Part shown: positions 46,423 through 56,734 of the stretch, piece by piece
Layout of the letters: each line of letters begins with the position of its first letter
Numbering within the stretch: the first letter of the stretch is position 1
Assembly (NCBI GenBank): GCA_903813345.2
Contig: CAIIXF020000005.1
Span: forward strand, 18,729,375 to 18,789,374
Direction: 5' to 3'
DNA: 60,000 nucleotides
From: Owenia fusiformis
Taxonomy: Eukaryota; Annelida; Polychaeta; Sabellida; Oweniidae
Program-made: the position numbers and the translations under genes
The notes under the pieces: model-generated
Databases searched by the model: none
Told to the model about the DNA's origin: nothing
What the model saw: the letters and a program-made list of their open reading frames with translations, nothing else

Positions 46423-46607
46423 TTATGTATGGTGGAAGTAATTAAACGCGCTACTTATTTTGAATGCTATGATTCGGAAGTGACGTCACGTTCTTCATTT
46501 AGAAACCTTTCCAAAATCATATCGCCGGCTCTGATCGAAGCAAATTCAATGAAAAATCTTTGAAATGACACATTTATCGTAAGTATTTCTACACATTTGT
46601 TCATCAT

Positions 46608-47025
46608 TCTATAATTAAGGAATAAATAATGATAGGCCATTCAATATGGTGAAATTCAGCACGAGTTGGACAGAATGTTGTACAAAGCACGAACCGAAGG
46701 TGAGTGCATTTGTACTAACATTCTGTCCAACGAGTGCTGAATTTCACCATATTGAATGGCCTATCATTATTTATTCCGATTCAAACATAAAAATTAGTGA
46801 GCCGTGTCTGTGGAACGGGCATGAAAAAAAAGAACAGCTATCCCCGGACAGAGCCCCAGATGTGCAGCTGAGATGTGACGTCACTCAAAACAATGCAAAT
46901 TGCAGATTGAATAGAGCATGGTCGTGCATCTATGGAGAATTAGAGAACGTTCTATATTGGCTATGCTGCATTCTGATTGGTTGAGAAATTCGAATAGAGC
47001 ACGGTCATGTTTGAATCTTTCATTA
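46608..47025. mobile_element. Hairpin unit and MITE copy 2 (GATTCAAACAT family)
   Basis: 46613-46675 and 46716-46778 are almost perfect reverse complements (AATGATAGGCCATTCAATAT, GAAATTCAGCACGAGTTGGA). A segment starting CCGATTCAAACATAAA and ending CACGGTCATGTTTGAAT follows (46778-47019), related to 30248-30470. The hairpin may be a nested insertion or part of a longer family member. Confidence 0.65.
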
Positions 47026-47900
47026 AGCTCAAAATGATAAAGTTCACCCACGAAACAACCCAAGATTGCGTTTCGGAGCGTAGTCCAGCTTTAATCTTTC
47101 TAACAGTGACATATCGTGCAATCACAACTTTTATGATCATGCGATCATAACTTATCTCAGTTTCCTTCGTCTTTACAAGGTAGAAAGGCCATAACTAGAG
47201 TAATGAGTATTAAAATGCATACTTCTATATTGACTTGACCATTTGAACAACCCTTTGAAGTATAAAGGAGATACAATCTTAAACAGAAATATTCATTACT
47301 TTGTTATGTTTTGTTATTTTGTTATAATCAAATGCCTGTACTGGACAACAGTACAATCAGAATAGATTATTGCTGTTTGTCTTTATAATAGTCTGCCCAT
47401 CTTAAATTAAATTATTGATATTTTTATTTAGAGCTATTTGATGATGATATTGATAGTCAGTTGATATTATTTATTGGCATTTAGTTTATAATTTGTGATT
47501 TCCCTAATTTCATCCCAGACTTTGTCATTGGTCATTCTCATTATCAATTTAACAGAGAGCCCATCAGCTATTCAAACCTATCTCTGACTTTTACAAATAA
47601 TTTTATAGTTTTGTTGCTGACAAGATTGATTGGATTTGGAATTAAAACAAATGTCAGCTATAGTACTTATGACGGAAAGAGAAGAATGAGTTATATGTGT
47701 TTACATGTAACATGACTGACTTTGAATTAAATTTTTTTCTGATTTTATATTCTGGATATACTTGTACATGTATATATAGGCTGTAGATTGGCCAAAAAAA
47801 TCATTTCTAATATAAATAAAAAAGTGTAGACAAACTGTAACCGAAATATGTCTTTTCTTTGGTAAGCTTCATGCTAATGGGGAGATGTTGTATGTTTCAG
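47026..47900. other. Distal part of SOD intron 6
   Basis: AT-rich, with no feature other than the acceptor TATGTTTCAG of exon 7 at its end. An ATG at 47859 upstream of exon 7 is intronic. Confidence 0.5.
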
Positions 47901-48042
47901 AGTGACTATTCAGACTGCAGTGTCAGCAACCCTCTAAGATGTGAGTTAGGAGATCTGTCTGGCAAACACACTAAATTGTCTATAGGAGCAGGACGTATGA
48001 TATTCAATGATGTCTATCTACCTTTGGCTGGTAACTTCTCAG
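47901..48042 (+). CDS. SOD-repeat protein exon 7: middle of repeat 6
   Basis: Acceptor TATGTTTCAG, donor GTAGGT, phase 0 to 1, residues 845-892. SDCSVSNPLRCELGDLSGKH matches the same loop of repeat 4 (SSNQLRCEVGDLSGKHG), including the paired cysteines and the DLSGK motif. Confidence 0.92.
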
Positions 48043-49268
48043 GTAGGTCAGCAATACTAAAATCAGTACCAACCTTTAAAAAATCAGTACCAACCTTCGG
48101 AAAATAAATGCCTAACTTCAAAACAGCAGTACCAATAAATAGTAACATGGGTATTGGGCTCACATGGTGTTGCTCAAAAGTGAATGATGGCTAAAATGGC
48201 AGAAAATAGAAATACGGATGTAATTTTTGCTAATTTTTTGTAAAAAAATTATTTCATACAACTACTCTTTACATTGACATGGCTTTTTACAATGCAGGAC
48301 ACCTGGTCCAAAAGTGAATTTCGCAGGACAAAAATGGCAGCCATTTTGAAAATAAGCGAGCTTTTGAACCAGGAGTCATAGGGGGGTTTTCTATATTGAT
48401 GTTGAACAAAAATAATTTAAAACGGGAATCCTATTGACAGAGGCCAATTGTTGACAAATGGACAGTCGGACAGACAGACGGACAAGTGAGTGATTGCTAT
48501 AGCTTACCATGTGAGCTAATAATATGGATGGGTCTGCATTGTTATCTTCTCAATCACTTATGTGTAATTTATTCCTTTTTTCTATTATAGAGTATTTTAT
48601 TATTACACATGGTGTCGAAAAATTGATAATTTACAAATACCTGAACACCCTGTATGTACATAAAAATGTATATTCTACAAAATTTATTACCCATCTATCA
48701 AAAATCGTACCAACCTTTAAAACATTAGCAGCAACCTTTTTTTATATCAATACCAACCTTTAGAATTCAATGCCAAACTTAAAAATATTCTATATTTATA
48801 TAAGGATAGGTCTGCACTGTTATAATCTCACTTAGTTCATATTTTCCTAATAAAAATGTATAACATATTATTAAAGAGGTTTTTATGATAGCTATCACTT
48901 AATTAATAATTCACAAAAATATGCATTGTAATGCTATGTGAAAATTGTTGATGCAAGGTAATTACAAATACTATTTTATTGAAAATGTGTGTTTACAAAA
49001 AACAACACTTTATAAGTGTATTGTTACAAGTTGCACTTGCTGATAGATGAAATGATAATAAATGTACTGTTGCTAGTTGTTGTATCTATTGGAATAAATA
49101 TCTATTGTTAAACGATCCTATTCAAATTATACATTTTATTGTGTACAAAGTAAACAATAGCTTGAGCTTGCCATATGTTGTCCAGTGCATGAACATGTTT
49201 ATTTTGAATTTTGTTTGCGACATTTATTTTTATTTGTATCAGTGAAAATAGACGTAATTTTCTTGCAG
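48043..49268. other. SOD gene intron 7
   Basis: GTACCAACCTTTAAA-type short repeats occur at 48060-48145 and again at 48700-48785, flanking about 550 bp of unremarkable sequence. No exon was found. Confidence 0.5.
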
Positions 49269-49404
49269 TTCTTGGGAGGTCAGTGGTAATACATGCAAAG
49301 GATGCAGGGGCCAGTCGTATAGCATGTGCAGATATCCTTCCTACAGGATCATCTGTAAAGTCTATTGTGATGACATTCCCAGCGGATTCTGTGGCTTTCA
49401 CCGT
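49269..49404 (+). CDS. SOD-repeat protein exon 8: end of repeat 6
   Basis: Acceptor ATTTTCTTGCAG, donor GTATGT, phases 1 to 2, residues 892-937. LGRSVVIHAKDAGASRIACA supplies the fourth copper ligand H900 and the conserved ACA strand. It then begins a further barrel strand (SVKSIVMTFPADS). Confidence 0.92.
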
Positions 49405-49554
49405 GTATGTTCAAACTTATATTACAGTCCATTACAAAAAGTGAATACATTAGTCAAGTTAAGTGACTGCTCCATTCATCATCCTCCAATTGCAGGGGTT
49501 CAGATTCATCTTGACCTATATACAACATTTCAATTGTACCATTTTCCATTTTAG

Positions 49555-49673
49555 TAAAGATTTGGTTGAAACAGTGAGTGGGGCAATTGATACAGATACA
49601 TGGAACATTGCAGTGGAGGATATTGGCCAAAATACAAATCCTACATGTAAAGAAGTGACAGTGTATATATCTG
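49555..49673 (+). CDS. SOD-repeat protein exon 9: diverged C-terminal part
   Basis: Acceptor TTTTCCATTTTAG, donor GTAGGT, phases 2 to 1, residues 937-977. The phase fits exon 8 only if GTATGT at 49405 is the donor. KDLVETVSGAIDTDTWNIAV has no copper ligands and looks like a remnant of a seventh repeat. Confidence 0.82.
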
Positions 49674-50042
49674 GTAGGTCTGACTCTCTGAACATTATGG
49701 CTAAACTGTGCAATTTTGCTCAGTTAAATTTTTGATTTGCGAGCATAATTTGCCATCTTTCATAACTCAAGATTTTATGTGCTCAGATGGCTAAGGATAT
49801 AAGACTCCCCTCAAGAATGCCATTCTTCAGAAAAAAAGTTTTTCAAATACCAGATATCCTATTTTTATAGACTGATGTCTTATGGGCATTGGGTCTTGCT
49901 CCAGATGAAATTTCTGATATGGTCACCATCATTGTTTTTCCTGTTGCTGTGGTTACCTCACTTATTCATGGTGTTGATGTTTTCACTGAACTGCATCATT
50001 TTGTTTTCATGGTTACCTTTCTACATTCCTTTGTTGCTACAG

Positions 50043-50144
50043 GAGATAATGCAGATGAGCTGGAAGGTAAATTGCAAGAATTGATTAACACTGGAAGTTC
50101 ACTGCTGGGGAACTATAAACAAACAAATGCATGCGGAGATGCAG
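50043..50144 (+). CDS. SOD-repeat protein exon 10
   Basis: Acceptor CCTTTGTTGCTACAG, donor GTAAGT, phase 1-1, residues 977-1011. It encodes GDNADELEGKLQELINTGSS and a single Cys (NACGDA). No domain is recognised. The symmetric phase matches the Thr-rich exons downstream. Confidence 0.75.
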
Positions 50145-50967
50145 GTAAGTTTGTGTTCTTATTTTATGCTGCTTGTTTTCCAAAATATTGAGTTTATCAG
50201 GATTCTTAAATATAAATTGTCTTTAGCTATGTAAATGGGAAACAAGTGAATTCTGGGAATTGTTATCTATCGAACCAAGTTGGCCCATTATCGTTTATAT
50301 TTTATGCATATATACCCCATGTGAGTATAAGTTCTGCTTAAAAGACTAAGTCAGTTCTGAAAATGGTCATTGATTTTAAAAGGGGCTCTACTTTAGTTAC
50401 AATCTTAGTTTATTTTAGGAACAACATACAAAACTGTACTATTAATATGTTTTAATTGTCAAAAATTATGCATTAAACACTCTATCTACACAAGAAAATT
50501 CATGAAGATTCACTAATTATTAAGAGGGTTGTTCCAAAATGAGGGTGACATTTCTTGTGTCCCCCTGTATTTAAAAAATCATTTCTAATTTTTTATAAAG
50601 ATATCTATTGTTTATAATGCCTCAGACAGCAATTATATGTGCATCATGTAAAGTTAGCTTTAATCCCCTCCCATGTTTCCTAAAAAATAAATAAATATTG
50701 GGGAGTGATGTGAATTTAAGTACACATTAAGCTTGAAAAAATGATAAATATTTTTTATAAAAGATGTTATAAAAGATACTATTTGAAAACATTTTTTATT
50801 TGAAAGCATAATGTGCACATTCAGTGCATATTGAGAACATACAAAGGGCATATAACATTGGATGATTTTGAATAGGCCGCAAATATAGGGTCCTCTGAAA
50901 GCTTCAAATAAGGGATGTAATCATAAATCTTACCTCATCATTTGCTCATCATTTGGACATTGGAAGG
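50145..50967. other. Spacer between SOD exon 10 and the MFS gene
   Basis: AT-rich, no exon or repeat recognised; presumably holds the MFS promoter. Confidence 0.4.
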
Positions 50968-52422
50968 ATGGCAAACATCTACTCAAAGAGTTACCTCAGA
51001 TGTTTTACAATAACATCATTGATTGTAGCATGTATAGCTCAATTCTGGTGTGGAGGTTTGTTTATTTTTAATGTATACTCATTGGCATTGAAACACACCT
51101 TCAACTACACACAGAGTGACATTGATATGATGGCTGCCCTGTGTCACTTTGGATTTCATACTGCATTCCCAGCTGGGATAGTCCAGGATATGTTCGGACC
51201 TAGGGTTACATCAGCCATGGGATTAATCCTAACATCTACAGGATACTTATTGCTATGGAGCACAACGAAGAGCATTGAGTTTTACACTTACAAAGCAGGA
51301 TTGTTGAAGTTATATTTCTTCATAATTGGACAAGGAGTGACCTACACTTATATGGCAGCTGTGACAACCACTATAAGTAACTTTACCAGCGAACGTCGTG
51401 TTCAGGCTTTAGCTATTCTTGAATCATTCTTTGGAGGAGGTGCCTTAGTATTAACTATCATATACGCTAGTTATTTTGTAAATGGCCACATATATGATGA
51501 ACAGAACCAAAATTGGTCAGGCTTTATTTTGATACTAACAATTGGTTCAAGTATCGCAAACTGTTGCTGCCTTGCTTTCTTACAAATTGCCCCTCAGTCA
51601 GATGCCAATGATGGAGATGATGAAGATAGTGATAAAGATGATAACTATATTGCAGCTGAAAGTGAAGATGAGGATGATCTAAAGGATATCTTTGCTGAAG
51701 TTGTTGATGACTCTGAATCTACAGACCTTTTTCATTCTGGAGACGACGAAATGAGAGATAAGACCTCAATATATAAAGTCATCAAACAAACCTGGTTGGA
51801 TTCCAAAAGTATTTTTACAACTAGAAACTTCCAAATAATTCTTTGGTTGAAGAGTATTATCTCACCAGTAGGTTTTCTTTATTTAATAAACATCACAGCA
51901 ATTTTGAAATCTGCCAAACTTGAGGCATACAGTGGCATATTTACGATTCTACGCCCAATCGCAGGGATTTTGGCACGTGTTATGATTGCTGTGATTGCTC
52001 AATTGCTGAAAGGGAAGATAAAGAAATCTATTATTTTGCTTATTACCAACATGGGTTTTGTTGTAGGCCAAGGATTACTTATTAGTTTAGGAACTAACTT
52101 AACAGCATTACACACAGCAAATATTGTCATAACCATGGCTCATTCATGCTCGTTTGTGCTTATTGTGGCAATATTAAGTGATACATTAAGCAAAAACAAA
52201 TTTGGTCGTATGTGGGGATTCATTTTATTTGTGTCCACAATTTTTAGTTTTTTATACCCAGCTATATTCGGACTAGTCTATGATGCACATACAAAGATTG
52301 GCCATGTATATTGCTATCGACTGGCCTGCACACAACTTACGTTTATATTTACTAGTATATTCACCTGTGTTGCTCTTATACTAAATATTGCACTTATTAT
52401 GTACACACCAAGTATGACCTGA
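50968..52422 (+). CDS. Intronless nodulin-like MFS transporter, 484 aa
   Basis: One uninterrupted frame starts at ATG 50968 (AGGATGG; the in-frame TTG at 50953 is not a likely start). Twelve membrane segments are visible in two sets of six. After TM2 comes GIVQDMFGPR (residues 70-79), the MFS loop 2-3 motif in the form seen in monocarboxylate, oxalate/formate and nodulin-like transporters. The N-terminal half (CGGLFIFNVYSLALKHTFNY) resembles the nodulin-like family. The central cytosolic loop (about 211-270) is strongly acidic (GDDEDSDKDD, SEDEDDLKD). The substrate cannot be told. The lack of introns in an intron-rich locus suggests a retrocopy. ATTAAA lies 22 bases after the stop, a weak poly(A) candidate. 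Confidence 0.92.
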   Translation: MANIYSKSYLRCFTITSLIVACIAQFWCGGLFIFNVYSLALKHTFNYTQSDIDMMAALCHFGFHTAFPAGIVQDMFGPRVTSAMGLILTSTGYLLLWSTTKSIEFYTYKAGLLKLYFFIIGQGVTYTYMAAVTTTISNFTSERRVQALAILESFFGGGALVLTIIYASYFVNGHIYDEQNQNWSGFILILTIGSSIANCCCLAFLQIAPQSDANDGDDEDSDKDDNYIAAESEDEDDLKDIFAEVVDDSESTDLFHSGDDEMRDKTSIYKVIKQTWLDSKSIFTTRNFQIILWLKSIISPVGFLYLINITAILKSAKLEAYSGIFTILRPIAGILARVMIAVIAQLLKGKIKKSIILLITNMGFVVGQGLLISLGTNLTALHTANIVITMAHSCSFVLIVAILSDTLSKNKFGRMWGFILFVSTIFSFLYPAIFGLVYDAHTKIGHVYCYRLACTQLTFIFTSIFTCVALILNIALIMYTPSMT

Positions 52423-53517
52423 TTTTTCTTGGATATTGTTAAAATTAAATTATTGTATATAAACATTACAAACAAAATTGAACTTTTCTTTAAATTAGAC
52501 AAATCTGAACATGTGAATGAGAGTCAATGTAACCAAAAAGATAAAGAAGGAACATTCAAAATGGGATCAGCACACACAAGTAACTATCTTTAATGTGCAA
52601 AAGTTAGGTCTCTAAAATATGAATGTATTTTTCCATATAATATAATTGTTAGGCCTGTAGCAAGGGGGAGGGGTCAGAGGATGTGAGTGACCCCTTCCCC
52701 CCCCCCCCCCCCCGGCTGAAAATTCTTTCAAAATCATGCAGTTTTTCAACATCCTGGGCACCTGTCTAGTGACTTTGGGCTAAAATGCTCTAATGGGAAC
52801 CCCTCAGAATTTTTAAAAAGTGACCCCCTTTTGGCAAAAGCTGGCTATGTGCCTGGTTGTAGTTCTTCAATTGCTTGTCTCACTACTGATTGACAAACAA
52901 AAATAGTTCGACTGCATGCATGTACTTATCTTTGACTTACAAAAAACAATGAGAAATCAAAATATCTTTTGATTCAAACCCTATTCCAAATTTTAATTCC
53001 TGCACCAGTTTCGAATGCTCAGAATATCTGCTAAAGGAAAAATATCAAATTGCAAAGCCCCCTGAAATATGTGAAAATTATATGTAAATACCAGTAAGAC
53101 CACAAACAACCAAAGTGCTTGTGTGACTATGATACGAAGTGAATGAGGACAGATTTAAAAGCATTAGCTGAACAATAATTGTTCATGAGAAAATTTACTT
53201 CAATTTATATTTTCCAAAATATTTGCTACTGCAGATATTTGACTTAATTACCAAGATGTGAGTAGGTAGTTACCAGTTTCATCGAATATGATATCCCTTT
53301 AACTAAATTTTGAATATTTAATGAAGTGAATCAAGATTATTTCTACTTGCATCTAGTATATTACAAAGGAGTTTAGAAGATTCAACTATATGAGAATACT
53401 TACTTACAGCTATAAGCATTTCAGATAAATGAAACAATTTGTCATTAGGTTGTAATACACCATTTGAAAGGTAAAAGTGTTTAAATGATAGTCCTCTTAC
53501 TATTTCCATAATTTTAG
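52423..53517. other. Downstream of MFS gene; precedes probable SOD stalk exons
   Basis: It contains a small inverted element (52655-52862). The segment 53270-53360 shares AATTTTGAATATTTAATGAA-like and TTTCTACTTGCATCTAGT text with 12700-12775, a dispersed repeat. Confidence 0.5.
52655..52862. mobile_element. Small inverted element with GCCTGTAGCAAGGGGG-type ends
   Basis: The left end GGCCTGTAGCAAGGGGGAGG mirrors the right part CCCCCTTTTGGCAAAAGCTGG ... GGTTGTAG imperfectly, with a long C tract and duplicated GTGACCCC text between. It is similar in style to 18405-18585. Confidence 0.45.
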
Positions 53518-53556
53518 GAGAGACAACTACAAGTAAATCTAAGACGTCTACAGCAG
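53518..53556 (+). CDS. Probable SOD-repeat exon 11: Thr/Ser-rich linker
   Basis: Acceptor CCATAATTTTAG, then 39 bases encoding GETTTSKSKTSTA before GTGACT. Phase 1-1, matching exon 10. The donor is weak. Low complexity means no homology support; acceptance rests on phase and on similar exons nearby. Confidence 0.5.
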
Positions 53557-53627
53557 GTGACTATGTGTGAATGTGTTATTTCATATGCACACTGGTGTGT
53601 TTTTATGTGTAAAATGCAGTAACTACA

Positions 53628-53651
53628 CCGGGGGGGGGGGGGGGGGGGGGG
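53628..53651 (+). repeat. Poly-G tract
   Basis: A run of more than 20 G in AT-rich sequence. No element boundary is evident around it. Confidence 0.85.
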
Positions 53652-54052
53652 AAACATTGCGATAAACCACATATTGTTATTTCTGTGTGTATTGTATGTG
53701 CTTCAACTATCTTTCCAACACCATTACATTTTAATGTTCCCCATTATTGATCAAGAGGACCATGCAAACATAAGGACACCAAACCTAGATTAAGCTTAGC
53801 TGAAGATTATCATGGATAATGTCAAGCTCAAGTGATTGATTCGATCGATGTCACTGAAAGATTAAATATTGAATTAGAGTGTTTCCAATATTCCTGTCTA
53901 GGCCACCATTGTGTTTTTGCATTCAGTTACCTTCTGTAAATAATGTATTATCATAATTTGTGACATTTTAAAATAATATACTTTAAAAATATTTACACTT
54001 TAATTTCACCATATTGCATCGTGGTATTGAAATGATGAGTCCATATATTTAG

Positions 54053-54118
54053 GTACAACAACTGCGAAAACAGGAATACCAGAAACAACAGAAGTACCAC
54101 AATATACTTCAGATTCAG
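54053..54118 (+). CDS. Probable SOD-repeat exon 12: Thr/Pro-rich linker
   Basis: Acceptor CCATATATTTAG, 66 bases encoding GTTTAKTGIPETTEVPQYTS plus DS, then GTTATT. Phase 1-1. The composition suits an O-glycosylated stalk. The donor is non-optimal, hence moderate confidence. Confidence 0.52.
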
Positions 54119-54885
54119 GTTATTATGAACTCAAGATTAAAAAATATCTTTAGTAATCAAACCCATGCATAACAATTGCAAAATTTGTACCCCAAAACTA
54201 AAATGCCTCAAAAGATGGGCCTTTTTTAGCATAATTTGACCTTTTTATGCCAAATTATCTAATTTGGGCCAAATTTTTAGTTTTAAGGGCCCAATTTTTT
54301 TCCCAACTCAAAGTTTGCCCCCCCCCTCCCTTGGTAGCTTCTGGATCAAAGTGCAAGAGGACACAGAATGCACAATCTTTTAATTGAATCCCTTGATCAA
54401 CCAAGTGTAGTATACCATTTAAATGAAAATGACAAAACTGAAAACCCAAAACCTAAATCATCAGCACAAACAATTATATATTTTACAACCCAAAACATAT
54501 TTTAACAGCATAAAGAAATTTGCTCAAAAGCTTAATAAGCCATGTCATGAGTTAGAAAAACCTTAACCCAAATCCCGTAACCTTACCTAATTAATCCTAA
54601 AACTTAAAGGCCATCGATTATGTGTCAAAAGTTTTAAATTCATGATCAATCCCATCCTTTAGACTACTTGTCAAAATACATGAACTGTTTATTGCTATGT
54701 AGTGTATGTGCCTTGCGAAAATATTAAGTATTCTCTACATTTTATATTCTGCAAAAAATATGTTTCATCACTTGAATTTTGAATCAATTTCAGTTTGGTA
54801 TAATAAATATTTAATAAATATTTTAAATCTCTTGCATCCCTCTTAGCCAAAAATAATTTGCATATTATTTTGTTTGAATTGACAG
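54119..54885. other. Intron between probable exons 12 and 13
   Basis: AT-rich; no exon or element was recognised. A minus-strand open frame near 54255-54449 has no support. Confidence 0.4.
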
Positions 54886-55828
54886 GTACAAGTGTTAAGC
54901 TTCCTAGTCAACTCGTACCCAAGACAACTCGTACCTAAGACAACTTGTACCCAAGACAACTCGTACCCAAGTCAACTGGTACCCAAGACAACTCGTACCC
55001 ACGTTTATTTTCTGTATTATGGGTGCATATAAGAAAACAAATTGAGTCTGTGTAAAAATGTTTAATGTTATAATGTGCCTCAATATTTTTTTCTGAATTT
55101 AGAAGACATTTTTTCTCAATGGATTAAGCAAAGCATTTTGTTTTTACTTGGATTACCTTTGAAGTGCTTTGAAGGGCTTGTTCTCTACTTTTTTTGTAAT
55201 ACATATATATAAATGAATATAATTACAACAGTAACTTTTCAACAAATGAATCAAACAATTAATTTAGCTTAGTGCATTCAGAGAAAATTAATAAGGGAAC
55301 TTTAATCTGTTAATTTCTTTTCCATTTTGAACTTAATTGGATCATATTTGAACACATGCATGTAAAGATTATCTGTTTAATAAGAAATAGGCGCAAGTTT
55401 TGAAAATCTTTATATTTTTGATAATACCATATTTCAAGATGAATTAGATCTGATACTTGTTCCAAACACTCATTATACAAAAATACCACTAATATTGTGA
55501 ACAATGATTATGAATATGTGGAATAAACATAAATCTCTTCCCTCGAACATCTGAATCTGTGACCAATATATTTGGTCACAAATTTCAATCGATTTCTTCC
55601 AAAAACTCTTCTACATACTTCAAACTATTCTGAACTGTATGTAACCATTATAATATGTATATCTATTCCCAGCCCAACACTTGATTCAAAACAAAACATA
55701 TACTTGGGTACAAGTTGTCTTGGGTACGAGTTGTCTTGGGTACGACTTGACTTGGGTACGAGTTGTCTTGGGTACGAGTTGACCAGTTACCAGTGTTAAG
55801 CCAGAAGTGACACCACCGTGTCAGTCAG
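54886..55828 (+). pseudogene. Probable SOD-repeat exon 13, split by a transposon
   Basis: Acceptor GAATTGACAG at 54885. The first 15 bases (54886-54900) encode GTSVK and run into the element at 54901. The rest (55802-55828, before GTGACT) encodes PEVTPPCQS. Without the insertion the exon is 42 bases, phase 1-1, of the same Thr/Pro-rich kind as exons 11 and 12. With the insertion the frame meets TAA within about 35 bases of the junction. Because the exon is phase-symmetric, skipping it would leave the downstream frame intact. Confidence 0.55.
54901..55791. mobile_element. DNA transposon (891 bp) with 10-bp target duplication
   Basis: AGTGTTAAGC at 54891-54900 is repeated exactly at 55792-55801. 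The ends are inverted repeats built from GTCAACTCGTACCCAAGACA with sub-repeats of ACAACTCGTACCC (about 100 bp each end). The interior is AT-rich with no transposase. The 8-10-bp duplication suggests a hAT- or Mutator-like non-autonomous element, but this is not certain. Confidence 0.85.
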
Positions 55829-56400
55829 GTGACTCTTTTTTGATGATGTCGTCATGCCCTCGCACAATGCACAACTAACGACTTATCGTTGTTTTTGCAT
55901 AATTATTATGTTTGGCATTCATAACACATATAAATCATAAAACTCCCCTTATATTTTTTGTAAGTATTTAAGGTATCGAGACATTTGGAGAAGTATGGAT
56001 ATTTCCCTTGTGATAAATTCTGTATCCTAGTTCTTAACATTGACACTGTCTGTATACACAACAAATCAATGTTTGACCTACCCAGAGATGGAAGGTATTA
56101 ATTGTACCTTCACTATCAACCTTGACCTCTCTATACATCATAATTGTACATGCACTGTAAATGGTATGCTTGCAATGACATCAGTAAACTTTCTTGCAGA
56201 TGACATGTAAGATACCTGAATATAAATCTAATATTTCAGACCCAATATTACAGTAACATTGTGGAATACTTTGGTGTTAATTATATGGAGACCATTAAAA
56301 CTACACGGTAATCCTCCATCTATAGTTTTGCGTTAAGCCTCAGATTGTCTTCCCCAGCATACTCATTCTTCAACCAATATTAGAGAGAGAATTTGGCTTA
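55829..56400. other. Unannotated stretch after exon 13
   Basis: I looked for a phase-1 acceptor followed by an open exon and found none convincing. No repeat was recognised. Confidence 0.4.
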
Positions 56401-56409
56401 TGGGCCATG

Positions 56410-56600
56410 TAAACCAGCACAGAATATGCAAATTAGATAGATACATATATGTATATGTATACATACATATATCTATATATTTATGCATATATACATATAT
56501 CTACATATTTATGCAAATGTATATTATATGCCAGCACAGAATATGCAAATTAGATAGATACATACATTATTATATGTATTCATATATGTATGATATATAT
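56410..56600 (+). repeat. TATA-type simple sequence with a duplicated 36-bp unit
   Basis: CCAGCACAGAATATGCAAAT followed by TAGATAGATACATA occurs at 56412 and 56531, embedded in ATACATATAT-type simple sequence. The open frame across it is a simple-repeat translation. Confidence 0.75.
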
Positions 56601-56734
56601 ACAAGCATGGAATATGTTAATTAAATAACAATAATTCATGAATATCTTACATTGAGATATCTATGAATATGCTTTATTTATGAGATATATGTGTATTCTA
56701 TACATGTTATATATGTATGTATTTGTATATATCT

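Larger units (their letters stand above)
21971..47900. other. SOD gene intron 6 (25.9 kb) hosting three antisense genes
   Basis: Exon 6 ends in GHYNPFLVAID and exon 7 starts SDYSDCSVSNPLRCE. In repeat 4 the same two segments are contiguous (GHYNPYSVDL, then SSCSSSNQLRCEVGDL), so the join is strongly supported. Inside the intron three complete minus-strand genes were found (22735-26333, 28677-33540, 34425-45433) together with two LINE fragments, two mariner-like elements, MITEs and minisatellites. Confidence 0.85.
5912..55828 (+). other. Spliced gene: secreted Cu-only SOD-repeat protein
   Basis: This gene encodes a multi-domain extracellular protein of the Cu-only superoxide dismutase repeat type. 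CDS exons: 5912-5969, 13708-13912, 14247-14368, 14947-16904, 18856-18936, 21863-21970, 47901-48042, 49269-49404, 49555-49673, 50043-50144 (1010 codons so far), then probable stalk exons 53518-53556, 54053-54118 and a disrupted one at 54886-55828. All introns are GT-AG and each phase fits the next exon. Repeats 3-6 keep the HxH pair, the H of GH[FY]NP and the distal H of GRSV-x-IH, while the zinc-site histidines of classical SOD1 are missing. This fits a copper-only site; known family members act on extracellular superoxide. Repeats 1 and 2 have lost the ligands. The terminal exon was not found. Four other genes lie inside its introns. Confidence 0.9.

Noticed and set aside
56197-56215. Possible micro-exon after CTTTCTTGCAG
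   Set aside because: In the required phase it meets TAA within three codons; the only rescue is a 7-base exon with no other support.
56400-56624. 74-codon frame
   Set aside because: Translation of ATACATATAT-type simple sequence and a duplicated 36-bp unit.
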